Assembly (NCBI RefSeq): GCF_900129795.1
Contig: NZ_FQWW01000002.1
Location: forward strand, 1-64,000
DNA from: Flavobacterium sp. CF108
GTDB lineage: Bacteria > Bacteroidota > Bacteroidia > Flavobacteriales > Flavobacteriaceae
DNA length: 64,000 nt
Direction: 5' to 3'
In this document: positions 1 to 10,014 of the stretch, in pieces
Layout: every line of letters begins with the position of its first letter
Position numbering within the stretch: position 1 is the stretch's first letter
The notes under the pieces: model-generated
The model's input: the letters and a program-made list of their open reading frames with translations, nothing else
Database searches by the model: none
What the model was told of the DNA's origin: nothing
Program-made: the position numbers and the translations under genes

Positions 1-447
1 TGTTGATGCAGCCGAAGTACATCCGTTTGCTAATGCTGTCACCGTATAACTTCCTGCAGGAGCTGTAACTGTATCTCCTGACTGGGTAACCCCTGTTGAA
101 GGGCTTACCGCATAAGTATTAGAAGCACTGTAGTTTGATATGGTAAAACTTCCTGTTGCAGTTAAGCACGTCGGCTGGGTTACAGCACTTAATGTCGGAA
201 CTGCCGGAGTTGCCGGCTGTGCGTTGATAACCGCAGCTGTTGATGCAGCCGAAGTACATCCGTTAGCTGCTGCTGTCACCGTATAACTTCCTGCAGGAGC
301 TGTAACTGTATCTCCTGACTGGGTAACTCCTGCTGAAGGACTTACCGTATATGTATTAGAAGCACTGTAGTTTGATATGGTAAAACTTCCTTCAGCTGTC
401 AAGCACGTCGGCTGGGTTACAGCGCTTAATGTCGGAACTGCCGGAGT
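1..447 (-). repeat. 237-bp tandem repeat encoding 79-residue adhesin units
   Basis: The sequence starting at 1 recurs at 238 with a period of exactly 237 bp. Over about 210 bp the two copies differ at only about 15 positions by eye. The first copy probably continues an array running off the window. Confidence 0.9.
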
Positions 448-3400
448 TGGATTTACGGTTACTAATGTAGTTGCTGAGGCTGCACTTTGACAACCTGAAG
501 CATTTGTTATTCTTACGCTATAAGTTCCCGAAGCAGATACAGTAATCGACTGAGTAGTAGCTCCTGTTGACCATAAATAACTATTTCCTCCTGTAGAAGT
601 TAAAGTTATACTTCCGCCAGAACAAAATGTCGTTGGACCATCTGCTGTAATGCTTGGTGCTGCAGGTGTTGGATTTACTGTTACTGATACTAATGTTCTC
701 GCACTTTCGCAACCGCTTATAGTCTGGCTTACATAATAATTACCTGATGCTAAGGTTTCAGTTCCTGTGTAAAGTGTTCCTCCGCTGCTGGCATTATACC
801 ATTTATAGCTAGATCCCGAAGGAATTAAATCACTTACTTTTTTATTCTCAGAAGTACAAAATGTCTGAGCAGAAGCCGTTGGTACCGTCGCATTATTTAC
901 CGTTACCGCTACTAAAGTTCTGGTACTTTCGCAGCTGTTTAAAGTCTGACTTACATAATAATTGCCTGATGACAATGTTTCTGTTCCTGTATAGAGTGTC
1001 CCGCCGCTGCTGGCACTATACCATTTATAATTAGATCCCGAAGGCGTTAAATCACTTACTTTTTTGGCATCATTTACGCAAAATGTTTGTGAAGATGCTA
1101 TTGGAGCAGCTGTTGTGTTTACGGTAACTGCTACCTGTGTTCTGGTACTTTCTCCACATGCATTGAACTGACTTACATAATAATTACTTGAAGTTAAGGT
1201 TTCTGCTCCTGTGTAAAGTGTTCCCCCGCTGCTGGCACTATACCATTTATAGTTAGATCCCGAAGGTGTTAAATCACTTACTTTTTTGGCATCATTTACA
1301 CAAAATGTTTGAGAAGATGCTGTTGGTGCACCAGGCACCGTATTAATAGTTACCACTACTAAGGTTCTGGCACTCTCACCACAACTGTTAGCTGTCTGGC
1401 TTACATAATAGTTCCCGCTAGCTAAAGCTTGGTTAGATGGAAGAGCTGTACCTCCTGTGTTGGCACTATACCATTTATAAATAGATCCTGAAGGTATTAA
1501 ATCACTTACTTTTTTATTAGCAGCAGCACAAAACGCCTGAGGAGAAGTCGCAACAGGTGCTGAAGATGTAGAGTTTACAGTTACAGATACTGCTGTTCTG
1601 GTACTACTTTCACATCCATTCGATGAAGTTTGAGTTGCATAATAGGTTCCAGTTGCTAAAACCTGAGTTGAAGGCAAAGCTGTTCCTCCTGTATTGCCGC
1701 TATACCATTTCAAACCTGCTCCTGAAGCTACTAAATCTCCAATTGTTTTATTCTCGGATGAACAAAATGTCTGAGCAGAAGCTGTTGGTGCAGCAGGTCT
1801 AAATGTAATAGATACAGCTGGAGAACTATCGCTGACGCAACCAGAACTGTTTATTATTTTAACACTATAACTTCCTTCGCTGTTAATTGTAATATTTCTT
1901 GTAGTTTCTCCTGTTGACCATAAATAACTACCTCCACCACCTGAATTACTTGATCTCAAAATTGTATTTCCGGCAGTTGTACAGGTAGCCGAACCAGAAT
2001 TTACGCTAATTGTAGGCGTAGTTGGCTGTGGGTTAATTGTTACTACAACTGGCTTTACCAATGTACATCCGTCTGCAGAAACTGCTTTAATATAATAAGT
2101 TCCTGATGATGCTACTGCAGCTGGAGATGTTAAAGCAGTTGTTGCTCCAGAATTTGTCCAGTATGACAATGTCAAATTTGCTGAACTTCCTGCAGTAACA
2201 GCCGGAACTGTTAAATCTGCTGTTGATGGAGAACAAACTGCAGCAGGGTTATTAATAACAAGATTAAATGCCTTTGGTGTTACCGCCGCACTTGCTGAAT
2301 TGTTTGCTGTATTAGTATCTATTGATGCTGGCAATGAAGCTGTATTGGTATAATTACCTGTTGCATTTATTGTTGCAGTAATTTTTAACGTCATAGATGT
2401 TTGCGCTTCTACGTCACCAATACTCCAAATACCCGTTGCCGAATCATAAACCCCTACTGATGGTGTTGAACTTACATAAGTATAACCTGAAGGAAGCAAA
2501 TCATTTACCGAAACTCCCGAAACATTATTACCTCCTAAATTACTTACTATAACAGTAAATTCTACAGTAGATCCCACACATGGTGCTGCATTATCAACTG
2601 TTTTTGTAATTCCTAAATCTGTACATAAAGTAACACTAACAGGTTTTGACTGCGTTTGAGCTCCACAAGTTAAAGTTGAAGCTACTGAATATGCCCCTGT
2701 TTTTGTAGCTGTATAAGTTGAAGAATTAGCCCCTGCTATTGCTGTCCCGTTATAATACCATTGATAAGGCGCAAAACCGGCTGGTGTTGTCAATTCTGCT
2801 TTATTATTAGTACATCCGCCGCCTGAAATATAGGTCAAAGTTGGGTCTTCTGGCTGAGCTGCAAAATTAGAGAAAAATCCTGCCATCGAAAATCCCCCTC
2901 CCTGCTGTACAATTGAAACCGTTAATTTGGCTGCACTTGAAATAGAAAGAACATTTGGACTTCCTATTTGAGTATCTTCAAAATTAATTAAATACCAGCC
3001 TGTTGTGCCTAATTGATGACGGGCAGTAATACCACTTATAGTCTCAATATTAGTTCCATTTACAGTTACTACATCTGAAGCACTTCTTAAAAGTATATAT
3101 CCAAAATACGGTAACGTTCCTGTACCGTAATTTCTAAACTTTGCTGTCTCTATAAAATTAGATCCTCCACATTCTGACACTGGGGCTATTGTCGAAATAT
3201 CAACCTCACAAGATTGTGCCGTACCTGAATATACTACAACTTTCTTATCTGCAGAAACACGTGATGCCGAAAAGCTCGTATTCGACACACCATTTTGAAA
3301 AGTATGAAAACTTCCAGCTGTTGCTAAAGTCACACTATTCGTAGCTGTTAATGCACCAGTTGTTGAGTAAGTATCTATTGTTAAAACTGTATTGTCTTTT

Positions 3401-4224
3401 GTTGCAACTACAGTTGTTTGTTCTGCGGTGTCATTTCCTTTTCCTCTTTCAATAAAATACTCCGTTCCTAAAACTGACTCAGGCGGAATCTGATTAAAAG
3501 CACCATCTCCACAGCCACCCGGCATATCTATTGCCGCTGAAGTATTCATTACAGAAGGGTTTGAGGACTCAACCAATGTTCCTATAGCAGCTTTAAACAA
3601 ATAACTTTGTCCTGCATTTAACGTAGCTGCAATAGCATTGTTAATTTTTACTGTTGTATTATTAGCAGTTGCCATAATACTATAAATTGGACGTTGATCT
3701 CCTAAACTGCCAAAATTTCCTAATGTACCATCTCTATAATATCCTACTCTAAAACGTACCCCTACACCAGCATCACCAAAACTGGTCAATGCTGCATTTC
3801 CCTTCAGGTTTGCATCAACATTTTCACCGTTAGTGTAGTCATCAGAAGCAACATTTCGCATGTTTACAGATGTTGGTCCATCACTTGTCACGATCAATCC
3901 TGCCCCAGAAATTACCGTATTTAGGGCATTCATAGGAAGGTCTTTCGCAAGAAGATTAAATCTGTACACCGCCGGAGCTCCTTTTATAGCGGTTAAAGTT
4001 GTTTCTAAAGTACCATCACTCTTGGTCAGCGTAATATTTACAGTACTTGTAGAATTTGTTGCAATAACAATTTCATTTGCTTTACTAAAATACTGCCAAG
4101 GAGCCGGCGCGATATAATGTTTCGTGTAAAATTGAGCTGAAGCACTATAGCCAATTAATAAAAAAAATAAAATAAGAAAATTTGGTTTGGAGAACTTAAA
4201 CCAGTTAAAAGTAAAGTTACGCAT
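1..4224 (-). CDS. Large secreted repeat adhesin, 5' part (3' end beyond window)
   Basis: An open frame of 1408 codons runs from the ATG at 4224 to the window edge without a stop. Residues 1-30 are a signal peptide ending ASA|Q. Residues about 31-450 resemble the bacterial IgGFc-binding N-terminal domain found in flavobacterial gliding/adhesion proteins. A single Ig-like unit follows (about 450-530), then a DUF11 domain (about 535-650, starting TDLGITKTVDNAAPC), then many Ig-like repeats: five units of about 75 residues with conserved QTFC, KVSDL and YYVSQ motifs, and 79-residue units with a TQPTC motif at the window edge. Such proteins usually end in a type IX secretion C-terminal domain, which lies outside the window. 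The likely role is a cell-surface or secreted adhesin. Domain names come from remembered sequence patterns. The start is firm because the signal peptide begins there; no convincing promoter was found upstream. Confidence 0.85.
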   Translation of the reverse strand, partial: MRNFTFNWFKFSKPNFLILFFLLIGYSASAQFYTKHYIAPAPWQYFSKANEIVIATNSTSTVNITLTKSDGTLETTLTAIKGAPAVYRFNLLAKDLPMNALNTVISGAGLIVTSDGPTSVNMRNVASDDYTNGENVDANLKGNAALTSFGDAGVGVRFRVGYYRDGTLGNFGSLGDQRPIYSIMATANNTTVKINNAIAATLNAGQSYLFKAAIGTLVESSNPSVMNTSAAIDMPGGCGDGAFNQIPPESVLGTEYFIERGKGNDTAEQTTVVATKDNTVLTIDTYSTTGALTATNSVTLATAGSFHTFQNGVSNTSFSASRVSADKKVVVYSGTAQSCEVDISTIAPVSECGGSNFIETAKFRNYGTGTLPYFGYILLRSASDVVTVNGTNIETISGITARHQLGTTGWYLINFEDTQIGSPNVLSISSAAKLTVSIVQQGGGFSMAGFFSNFAAQPEDPTLTYISGGGCTNNKAELTTPAGFAPYQWYYNGTAIAGANSSTYTATKTGAYSVASTLTCGAQTQSKPVSVTLCTDLGITKTVDNAAPCVGSTVEFTVIVSNLGGNNVSGVSVNDLLPSGYTYVSSTPSVGVYDSATGIWSIGDVEAQTSMTLKITATINATGNYTNTASLPASIDTNTANNSASAAVTPKAFNLVINNPAAVCSPSTADLTVPAVTAGSSANLTLSYWTNSGATTALTSPAAVASSGTYYIKAVSADGCTLVKPVVVTINPQPTTPTISVNSGSATCTTAGNTILRSSNSGGGGSYLWSTGETTRNITINSEGSYSVKIINSSGCVSDSSPAVSITFRPAAPTASAQTFCSSENKTIGDLVASGAGLKWYSGNTGGTALPSTQVLATGTYYATQTSSNGCESSTRTAVSVTVNSTSSAPVATSPQAFCAAANKKVSDLIPSGSIYKWYSANTGGTALPSNQALASGNYYVSQTANSCGESARTLVVVTINTVPGAPTASSQTFCVNDAKKVSDLTPSGSNYKWYSASSGGTLYTGAETLTSSNYYVSQFNACGESTRTQVAVTVNTTAAPIASSQTFCVNDAKKVSDLTPSGSNYKWYSASSGGTLYTGTETLSSGNYYVSQTLNSCESTRTLVAVTVNNATVPTASAQTFCTSENKKVSDLIPSGSSYKWYNASSGGTLYTGTETLASGNYYVSQTISGCESARTLVSVTVNPTPAAPSITADGPTTFCSGGSITLTSTGGNSYLWSTGATTQSITVSASGTYSVRITNASGCQSAASATTLVTVNPTPAVPTLSAVTQPTCLTAEGSFTISNYSASNTYTVSPSAGVTQSGDTVTAPAGSYTVTAAANGCTSAASTAAVINAQPATPAVPTLSAVTQPTCLTATGSFTISNYSASNTYAVSPSTGVTQSGDTVTAPAGSYTVTALANGCTSAAST
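660..1810 (-). repeat. Five tandem Ig-like repeats of about 225-230 bp in the adhesin
   Basis: Five consecutive units encode related 75-residue modules, each with the string QTFC or QAFC, a KVSDL-like segment, a KWYSA/KWYNA segment and YYVSQ or YYATQ. The middle units (about 890-1345) are the most alike at DNA level, which points to recent duplication or recombination inside the array. Confidence 0.8.
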
Positions 4225-4777
4225 AGACAAACTCGGTATTAATTTGAGTAATAGATAGTATAGAACCCGAATACCAGAAATTGATTTTCAGATTATTTAG
4301 CAAATACGAAAAATTGAAAGGGTTGGTTTGTTGATTATTGAAAAGAATTTTTTCAACATCATAAAAATAATTGGGAAGCATTTGAACCATAATTATTTTA
4401 GGCTGAGGACACATAGTCGTCTTTGGATTAAATTAGTAGATTTGGTGCCGCGAAAATATATAAACACCTCAATACTAGCTACATTACTCGACAAACTACC
4501 CAGAAAAACGTTGAAATACACATTTAATCGACATAAATTAACTTTGACAAGTCAATAAACATGATGATTTAACAATTAAACAACAGAAATTTCTTAATAT
4601 TTTAATAAAAAATTAATATTTTTTAATTTAAGCAACAAATACGCAACATTATCCTACAAAGACAAAAGAATTAAATCGATTACACGAAGAATAAAGCACT
4701 TATTATCAGGTAATTACATAAAATGCTATAAAAATGGAGAATTAAAAAAAATGTATTAAAATATTCCTATTTAGACT
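4225..4777. other. 553-bp noncoding gap between adhesin and queG
   Basis: The gap is AT-rich and has no supported gene. The small open frames on both strands lack coding character. It must carry the adhesin promoter on the minus strand, but I found no full TTTG-N17..23-TAnnTTTG match. No strong hairpin was seen downstream of queG. Confidence 0.5.
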
Positions 4778-5704
4778 TTATTCGAGAAACTTAATATTTC
4801 GCTTAAGTCCATCAAATTTTGTTCTTTTAATAGGTGAATTTTTAAAAACTTTTTGGAAAGTTTCTTCAGTAATTTCTGCCCAATCTTTTTTAGAAAAAGA
4901 AATTAAATCCGGGTTTGGATTAAAAAGAGGTTCAGAATGCGGCTTTGAAAATCGATTCCATGGACAAACATCCTGACAGGTATCACAGCCAAACATCCAG
5001 TCATCAAATTTTCCCTGCATATCATTTGGGATATTTTCTTTTAGTTCGATTGTGTAATAAGAAATACACTTGCTCCCATCTACAATATAGGGCGCAAGAA
5101 TTGCCTGTGTAGGACAAGCATCAATACATGCAGTACAAGAGCCACAATGATCTGTAACAGCATAGTCATATTCTAAATCAAGATCAAGGATAAGTTCTGC
5201 TATGAAGTAAAAAGAACCTACCTTTTGAGTTATTAAGTTGCTGTTTTTTCCAATCCATCCTAAACCGCTTTTTGCCGCCCACGCTTTATCTAAAACCGGA
5301 GCAGAATCAACAAAGGCACGACCGGAAACTTCACCTATATTCTCTTGAATGGAATGAAGAAGTTCTTTTAATTTTTCTTTTATAACGAAGTGATAATCCT
5401 GTCCATACGCATATTTAGAAATCTTAAAACTTTCATCATTTTGAGATTCCGATGGAAAATAATTTAATAATAAAGAAACCACACTTTTGCCATCATCAAC
5501 CAATAAAGTTGGATCCAAGCGTTTATCAAAATGGTTTTCCATATAAGCCATTTGGCCATTATGATTGTTATTCAGCCATTTCTCTAGCCGAGGCGCTTCT
5601 TGTTCGAGAAAGCCTGCTTTAGATATCCCACAAGAAATAAACCCTAACCTTTTGGCCTCCTCTTTTATAAATTTTGAATATGTTTCTTTTGAATTGATAC
5701 TCAT
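4778..5704 (-). CDS. queG: Epoxyqueuosine reductase QueG
   Basis: QueG reduces epoxyqueuosine to queuosine in the wobble position of tRNA, using cobalamin and two [4Fe-4S] clusters; it is cytoplasmic. The 308-residue protein shows the family pattern: [17 protein letters not shown] with D133 as the expected catalytic acid, a first cluster motif [12 protein letters not shown] (187-198), a lone C213, and a second motif [11 protein letters not shown] (240-250). The length is slightly shorter than that of E. coli QueG, which has an extra C-terminal HEAT-like region. The start ATG overlaps the TGA of the upstream P450 gene as ATGA, so it is the last gene of a ruvB-P450-queG operon with coupled translation. 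A queuosine-precursor transporter is encoded elsewhere in the window (47379). Confidence 0.95.
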   Translation of the reverse strand: MSINSKETYSKFIKEEAKRLGFISCGISKAGFLEQEAPRLEKWLNNNHNGQMAYMENHFDKRLDPTLLVDDGKSVVSLLLNYFPSESQNDESFKISKYAYGQDYHFVIKEKLKELLHSIQENIGEVSGRAFVDSAPVLDKAWAAKSGLGWIGKNSNLITQKVGSFYFIAELILDLDLEYDYAVTDHCGSCTACIDACPTQAILAPYIVDGSKCISYYTIELKENIPNDMQGKFDDWMFGCDTCQDVCPWNRFSKPHSEPLFNPNPDLISFSKKDWAEITEETFQKVFKNSPIKRTKFDGLKRNIKFLE

Positions 5705-7047
5705 CTTTTAGAAAATAAAACTTCGACGTTAACAGGTTTTAAAGTAATTAGCGGGTTAAATTGAACAACATCATTATTAGATTGAATGATATATTTTTTT
5801 ACAATTTGAGATATTGTTAAGCACATTTCGTAAATGGCAAATCCAGTTCCAATGCACATTCTTGGTCCGGCACCAAATGGATAAAAATATTGCATTGATT
5901 TCTTTTTTTGTTCACCAAGAAATCTTTCCGGAATAAATTCATCCGGATTATTCCAATATTTAGGATTTCGATGCAATTCATAAAAAGAAATTCCAATTAA
6001 TGTGCCTTTCTTAATTTTGAATTGAGCCAAAGAATCATCTTCAAGATTCTGTCTGTCGGTTATCCAGGCTGGCGGATATAAACGCATAGATTCGTTCAAA
6101 ACGGCATTGGTATATGTCATTTTTTGAAGCTGTTCAATAATGTTCTCTGTTTGCGACTCAATCTCGATGATTTCATCAAATATTTTTTGCTGTACTTCTG
6201 GGTTTCTGCCTAAAAGATGAAGTGTAAATATCAAAGCATTTGCAGTTGTTTCATGTCCTGCAATAAACAAAACTTTAATCTCATCAACCAATTGTTCAAT
6301 AGACATACTTTCCCCAGTATCTTCATATCTGGTTTCCAAAAGCATGTTCAATAAATCATTTATTTCTTCTTTTGAAGTTTTTCTCTCTTCAATGATTTCC
6401 TGAATAATTCTATTATTCTCTTCAGCCAGCATGAGATGTTTCTTTACCTGACCGTTTAATGAAAACCACCATGCTTTATGCGGAAGTCTAATTTCTTTAA
6501 TTAAAAAATTCTGAACTTCTTCAATAATAAATTTGATTCGATGAAATTTATTTTCAGCAGTTGAAAGTTGAAATAAAGATTTAGCAACAACATTAAATGC
6601 CAGATTACTCATTACAGGAAAAAGATCAACGGCTTTATCCTCAATTAAATTATCTAATTCGGCACTAATGGTTTTGTTCATATTATCTACCAGCTGATTC
6701 ATCTTTTGTTTATGAAAAGCCGGTTGAATAAGACGCCTTTGTTTCAGCCAAAAATCACCGTCACTGGTTAAAAGTCCTTTTCCTAAATATTTAGAAAGAT
6801 ATACAGATTGAAATTTAGACTTATGATAATTCTTCTGGTTTTTAACTAAAATATACTGTGCAATTTCATTATCTCTTGACAAGATTATATACTTCGAAGA
6901 ACCAATTCTGATAGAAAAAGAATCACCGAATCTCTCAAAATATTTTTTATGAAAAGGAATCGGATTTCTACGAACATCCTCCGCATCCTTAAAAAATCTG
7001 ATTATCGATAATTTATTAGGATAAGTATATTTTACATTATTAGACAT
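5701..7047 (-). CDS. Cytochrome P450
   Basis: This is a 448-residue P450 monooxygenase. The I-helix oxygen-activation motif AGHETT is at 263-268, the ExxR pair is E319/R322 (ESMR), and the haem-thiolate loop is [10 protein letters not shown] with C398 as axial ligand. There is no membrane anchor and no fused reductase domain, so it needs separate redox partners; none is encoded nearby. The sequence style (long substrate-recognition region, PAWITDR after the ExxR helix) resembles bacterial fatty-acid or terpenoid-type P450s, but the substrate cannot be told. It starts 5 bp after ruvB and overlaps queG by 4 bp. Neither neighbour suggests a shared pathway. Confidence 0.93.
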   Translation of the reverse strand: MSNNVKYTYPNKLSIIRFFKDAEDVRRNPIPFHKKYFERFGDSFSIRIGSSKYIILSRDNEIAQYILVKNQKNYHKSKFQSVYLSKYLGKGLLTSDGDFWLKQRRLIQPAFHKQKMNQLVDNMNKTISAELDNLIEDKAVDLFPVMSNLAFNVVAKSLFQLSTAENKFHRIKFIIEEVQNFLIKEIRLPHKAWWFSLNGQVKKHLMLAEENNRIIQEIIEERKTSKEEINDLLNMLLETRYEDTGESMSIEQLVDEIKVLFIAGHETTANALIFTLHLLGRNPEVQQKIFDEIIEIESQTENIIEQLQKMTYTNAVLNESMRLYPPAWITDRQNLEDDSLAQFKIKKGTLIGISFYELHRNPKYWNNPDEFIPERFLGEQKKKSMQYFYPFGAGPRMCIGTGFAIYEMCLTISQIVKKYIIQSNNDVVQFNPLITLKPVNVEVLFSKR

Positions 7048-7052
7048 AACGA

Positions 7053-8075
7053 TTAGAATAAACCTCCTTGAAAATTTGTGTTTATCTTTCCTAAATGTTT
7101 ATAAGCTTTCTCTGTAACTTCACGCCCGCGAGGTGTACGCATAATGAATCCTTCCTGAATTAAAAAAGGTTCGTAAACTTCTTCAATGGTTTCACTGCTT
7201 TCAGATACTGCGGTAGCTAAAGTCGAAAGTCCAACAGGACCTCCTTTGAATTTATTGATAATCGTTAGTAATATCTTGTTGTCCATTTCGTCAAGTCCAT
7301 GAGCATCTACATTCAATGCTTTTAGTGCATATCTGGCAATTTCAAGATCAATAGTACCATTACCTTTTATCTGAGCAAAATCACGAACTCTACGTAATAA
7401 TGCATTTGCAATACGAGGAGTTCCACGGCTTCTTCCTGCTATTTCAATAGCAGCTTCAAGATCAATTGGCATTTTTAATATACCGGCACTTCTCTCCACA
7501 ATAGTGGTTAAAAGTTCTGTAGAATAATATTGCAAACGAGACGAAATCCCAAAACGAGCTCTCATAGGAGCTGTCAATAATCCGGAACGGGTAGTTGCAC
7601 CAATTAAGGTAAACGGATTTAAATTGATTTGAACCGTTCTTGCGTTTGGCCCAGACTCAATCATGATATCAATTTTGAAATCTTCCATTGCCGAATACAA
7701 GTATTCTTCTACAATAGGACTCAAACGATGAATCTCATCTATAAATAAAACATCTCTTTCATCAAGATTAGTCAATAAGCCGGCTAAATCTCCCGGTTTA
7801 TCCAGAACAGGTCCCGAAGTAATTTTGATTCCAACTTCCAGCTCATTTGCCAGAATATTAGCCAAAGTCGTTTTACCAAGCCCAGGAGGCCCATGAAACA
7901 AAGCATGATCAAGTGCCTCACCACGCTGATTTGCAGCTGCGACAAAAACTTTTAAGTTCTCTAAAACTTGGTCCTGACCTGCAAAATCATCAAATGACAG
8001 TGGACGCAATCTTTTTTCAAGATCTAATTCTTCTGGGTTATATCCTTTTGTAGTAGGATCTAGGTTCTCATTCAT
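7053..8075 (-). CDS. ruvB: Holliday junction branch-migration helicase RuvB
   Basis: RuvB is the hexameric AAA+ motor that, with RuvA, drives branch migration of Holliday junctions. The 340-residue protein is full length, with Walker [10 protein letters not shown] (62-70), Walker B FIDEIHR (111-117), sensor I IGATTR, the arginine-finger region and the C-terminal winged helix ending [14 protein letters not shown]. It is first in an operon with a P450 and queG. A -7-like element TATCTTTG (minus strand, 8080-8087) ends only 4 nt before the ATG, so the mRNA may be leaderless, although no good -33 box accompanies it. Confidence 0.97.
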   Translation of the reverse strand: MNENLDPTTKGYNPEELDLEKRLRPLSFDDFAGQDQVLENLKVFVAAANQRGEALDHALFHGPPGLGKTTLANILANELEVGIKITSGPVLDKPGDLAGLLTNLDERDVLFIDEIHRLSPIVEEYLYSAMEDFKIDIMIESGPNARTVQINLNPFTLIGATTRSGLLTAPMRARFGISSRLQYYSTELLTTIVERSAGILKMPIDLEAAIEIAGRSRGTPRIANALLRRVRDFAQIKGNGTIDLEIARYALKALNVDAHGLDEMDNKILLTIINKFKGGPVGLSTLATAVSESSETIEEVYEPFLIQEGFIMRTPRGREVTEKAYKHLGKINTNFQGGLF

Positions 8076-8140
8076 TCTACAAAGATATAGAAACTAATCA
8101 GTTTGTAAAACAGTAAATCTGAACGATTAAAACTTTAACT

Positions 8141-8170
8141 AAAGAAAAAAGACCGTCATTTCTGACGGTC
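8141..8170 (-). terminator. Intrinsic terminator of the act-cox operon
   Basis: An 8-bp perfect stem GACCGTCA/TGACGGTC (8151-8158/8163-8170) is followed on the minus strand by a run of six T. It lies 12 bp after the coxA stop codon. Confidence 0.9.
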
Positions 8171-8181
8171 TTTTGATATTT

Positions 8182-9984
8182 CTAGTGGTGTAAAACTTCT
8201 TCACCTTCTTTCATTGGTACATTTTGAGGAACAAAATCTACATCATGATTTGGGTTACTATAGTCATACGGCCAACGGTATACATGAGGAATTTCTCCTG
8301 GCCAGTTTCCGTGGATATGCTCAACTGGAGTTGTCCACTCTAAAGTTGTAGATTTCCATGGATTTTGAACCGCTTTCTTACCGTAGAAAATACTACTAAA
8401 GAAGTTGTATAAGAATACTAACTGGAATGCCCCACCAACAAGAGCAAATGTTGTAATTAAAACATTCACATTTTGTAAATCATCAAATAATGGGAAGTTA
8501 GTATTTGTATAGTAACGTCTTGGTAAACCAGCTAATCCGATAAAGTGCATTGGGAAGAAAACTCCGTAAGCACAAACTGCTGTAACCCAGAAGTGAATAT
8601 AACCTAAGTTTTTGTTTAACATTCTTCCGTACATTTTAGGGAACCAGTGGTAAATACCAGCAAACATTCCATAAAGTGCAGAGATCCCCATTACCAAGTG
8701 AAAGTGAGCAATTACAAAGTAAGTATCGTGAACGTTAATATCTAAAGTACTATCTCCTAAAATGATTCCAGTTAAACCTCCAGTGATGAAAGTAGAAACC
8801 ATTCCGATAGAGAATAACATTGCAGGATTAAACTGTAAGTTACCTTTCCATAAAGTTGTAATCCAGTTGAAAGCTTTTACAGCAGATGGAATTGCAATCA
8901 ATAAAGTTGTAAAAGTAAATACAGATCCTAAGAAAGGATTCATACCAGAGATAAACATGTGATGACCCCATACAATAGTTGATAAGAATGCAATTGCAAG
9001 AACTGACATAATCATCGCTCTATATCCGAAGATTGGTTTACGAGAGTTCGTAGCCATAATTTCAGAAACAAGACCCATCGCTGGTAAAATTACGATGTAA
9101 ACCTCAGGGTGACCTAAGAACCAGAATAAGTGTTCAAACAATACTGGAGAACCTCCTTGGTAGTGTAAAACCTCTCCTGCAATATAGATATCAGATAAGA
9201 AGAATGAAGTACCAAAACTTCTATCAAAAATCAATAATAAAGCAGCTGATAATAATACTGGGAATGAAATAACACCAATAATAGCTGTTACGAAAAATGT
9301 CCAGATTGTAAGCGGAAGTCTAGTCATAGACATTCCTTTAGTTCTCAAGTTAATAACAGTAACAATGTAGTTTAATGATCCCATTAATGAAGATGCAATA
9401 AAGATAGCCATTGAAACTAACCATAAAGTCATACCTGCTCCTGATCCTGGAATTGCTTGTGGTAAAGCACTTAATGGAGGATAAATTGTCCAACCTGCAG
9501 AAGCTGGTCCAGCTTCAACAAATAAAGAACATAACATTACTACAGCAGATATAAAAAACAACCAGTATGAAATCATATTCATAAATCCAGAAGCCATATC
9601 TCTCGCTCCAATTTGAAGTGGAATAAGTAAGTTACTAAAAGTTCCACTCAAACCAGCCGTCAGTACAAAGAATACCATGATGGTACCGTGAATTGTAACT
9701 AAAGCTAGATAAATATCATTTGCCATAACACCATCAGGTGCAAATTTATCTCCTAATAAAACATTGAATATTTTAAAAGACTCTTCTGGCCACGCTAATT
9801 GCATTCTGAAAAGCAAGGACATTGCAATACCAATTACTCCCATAACAATACCAGTAATCAAGTATTGTTTAGCAATCATTTTGTGATCAATACTAAAAAT
9901 ATATTTAGTAATGAACGTGTCTTTATGATGATGTTCGTGCTCGTGATCGTGTCCGTGATCGTGACCGTGCGCTTCTGCTGACAT
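8182..9984 (-). CDS. coxA: Cytochrome c oxidase subunit I (aa3 type)
   Basis: This is the catalytic haem-copper subunit in the inner membrane; it reduces O2 to water and pumps protons. The 600-residue protein has about 12 membrane helices. Visible ligands are H99 (haem a), H292 with Y296 in GHPEVY (CuB and the cross-linked Tyr), H341/H342 (CuB), and H427/H429 in the VIAHFHL segment (haems a3 and a). The first 20 residues form a His/Asp/Glu-rich cytoplasmic tail (HGHDHGHDHEHEHHH), an odd extension. It is last in the operon, after coxB and actA-F. Subunits III and IV are not encoded here and must lie elsewhere. In F. johnsoniae this oxidase forms a supercomplex with ACIII, which fits the gene order. 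Confidence 0.97.
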   Translation of the reverse strand: MSAEAHGHDHGHDHEHEHHHKDTFITKYIFSIDHKMIAKQYLITGIVMGVIGIAMSLLFRMQLAWPEESFKIFNVLLGDKFAPDGVMANDIYLALVTIHGTIMVFFVLTAGLSGTFSNLLIPLQIGARDMASGFMNMISYWLFFISAVVMLCSLFVEAGPASAGWTIYPPLSALPQAIPGSGAGMTLWLVSMAIFIASSLMGSLNYIVTVINLRTKGMSMTRLPLTIWTFFVTAIIGVISFPVLLSAALLLIFDRSFGTSFFLSDIYIAGEVLHYQGGSPVLFEHLFWFLGHPEVYIVILPAMGLVSEIMATNSRKPIFGYRAMIMSVLAIAFLSTIVWGHHMFISGMNPFLGSVFTFTTLLIAIPSAVKAFNWITTLWKGNLQFNPAMLFSIGMVSTFITGGLTGIILGDSTLDINVHDTYFVIAHFHLVMGISALYGMFAGIYHWFPKMYGRMLNKNLGYIHFWVTAVCAYGVFFPMHFIGLAGLPRRYYTNTNFPLFDDLQNVNVLITTFALVGGAFQLVFLYNFFSSIFYGKKAVQNPWKSTTLEWTTPVEHIHGNWPGEIPHVYRWPYDYSNPNHDVDFVPQNVPMKEGEEVLHH

Positions 9985-10014
9985 ATATGTGTACTTTAAA
10001 TTTTCTTAATAATA

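Noticed and set aside
4217..4558. Short open frames on both strands upstream of the adhesin
   Set aside because: They overlap each other and the adhesin start, are AT-rich, and show no recognisable motif or ribosome binding site.
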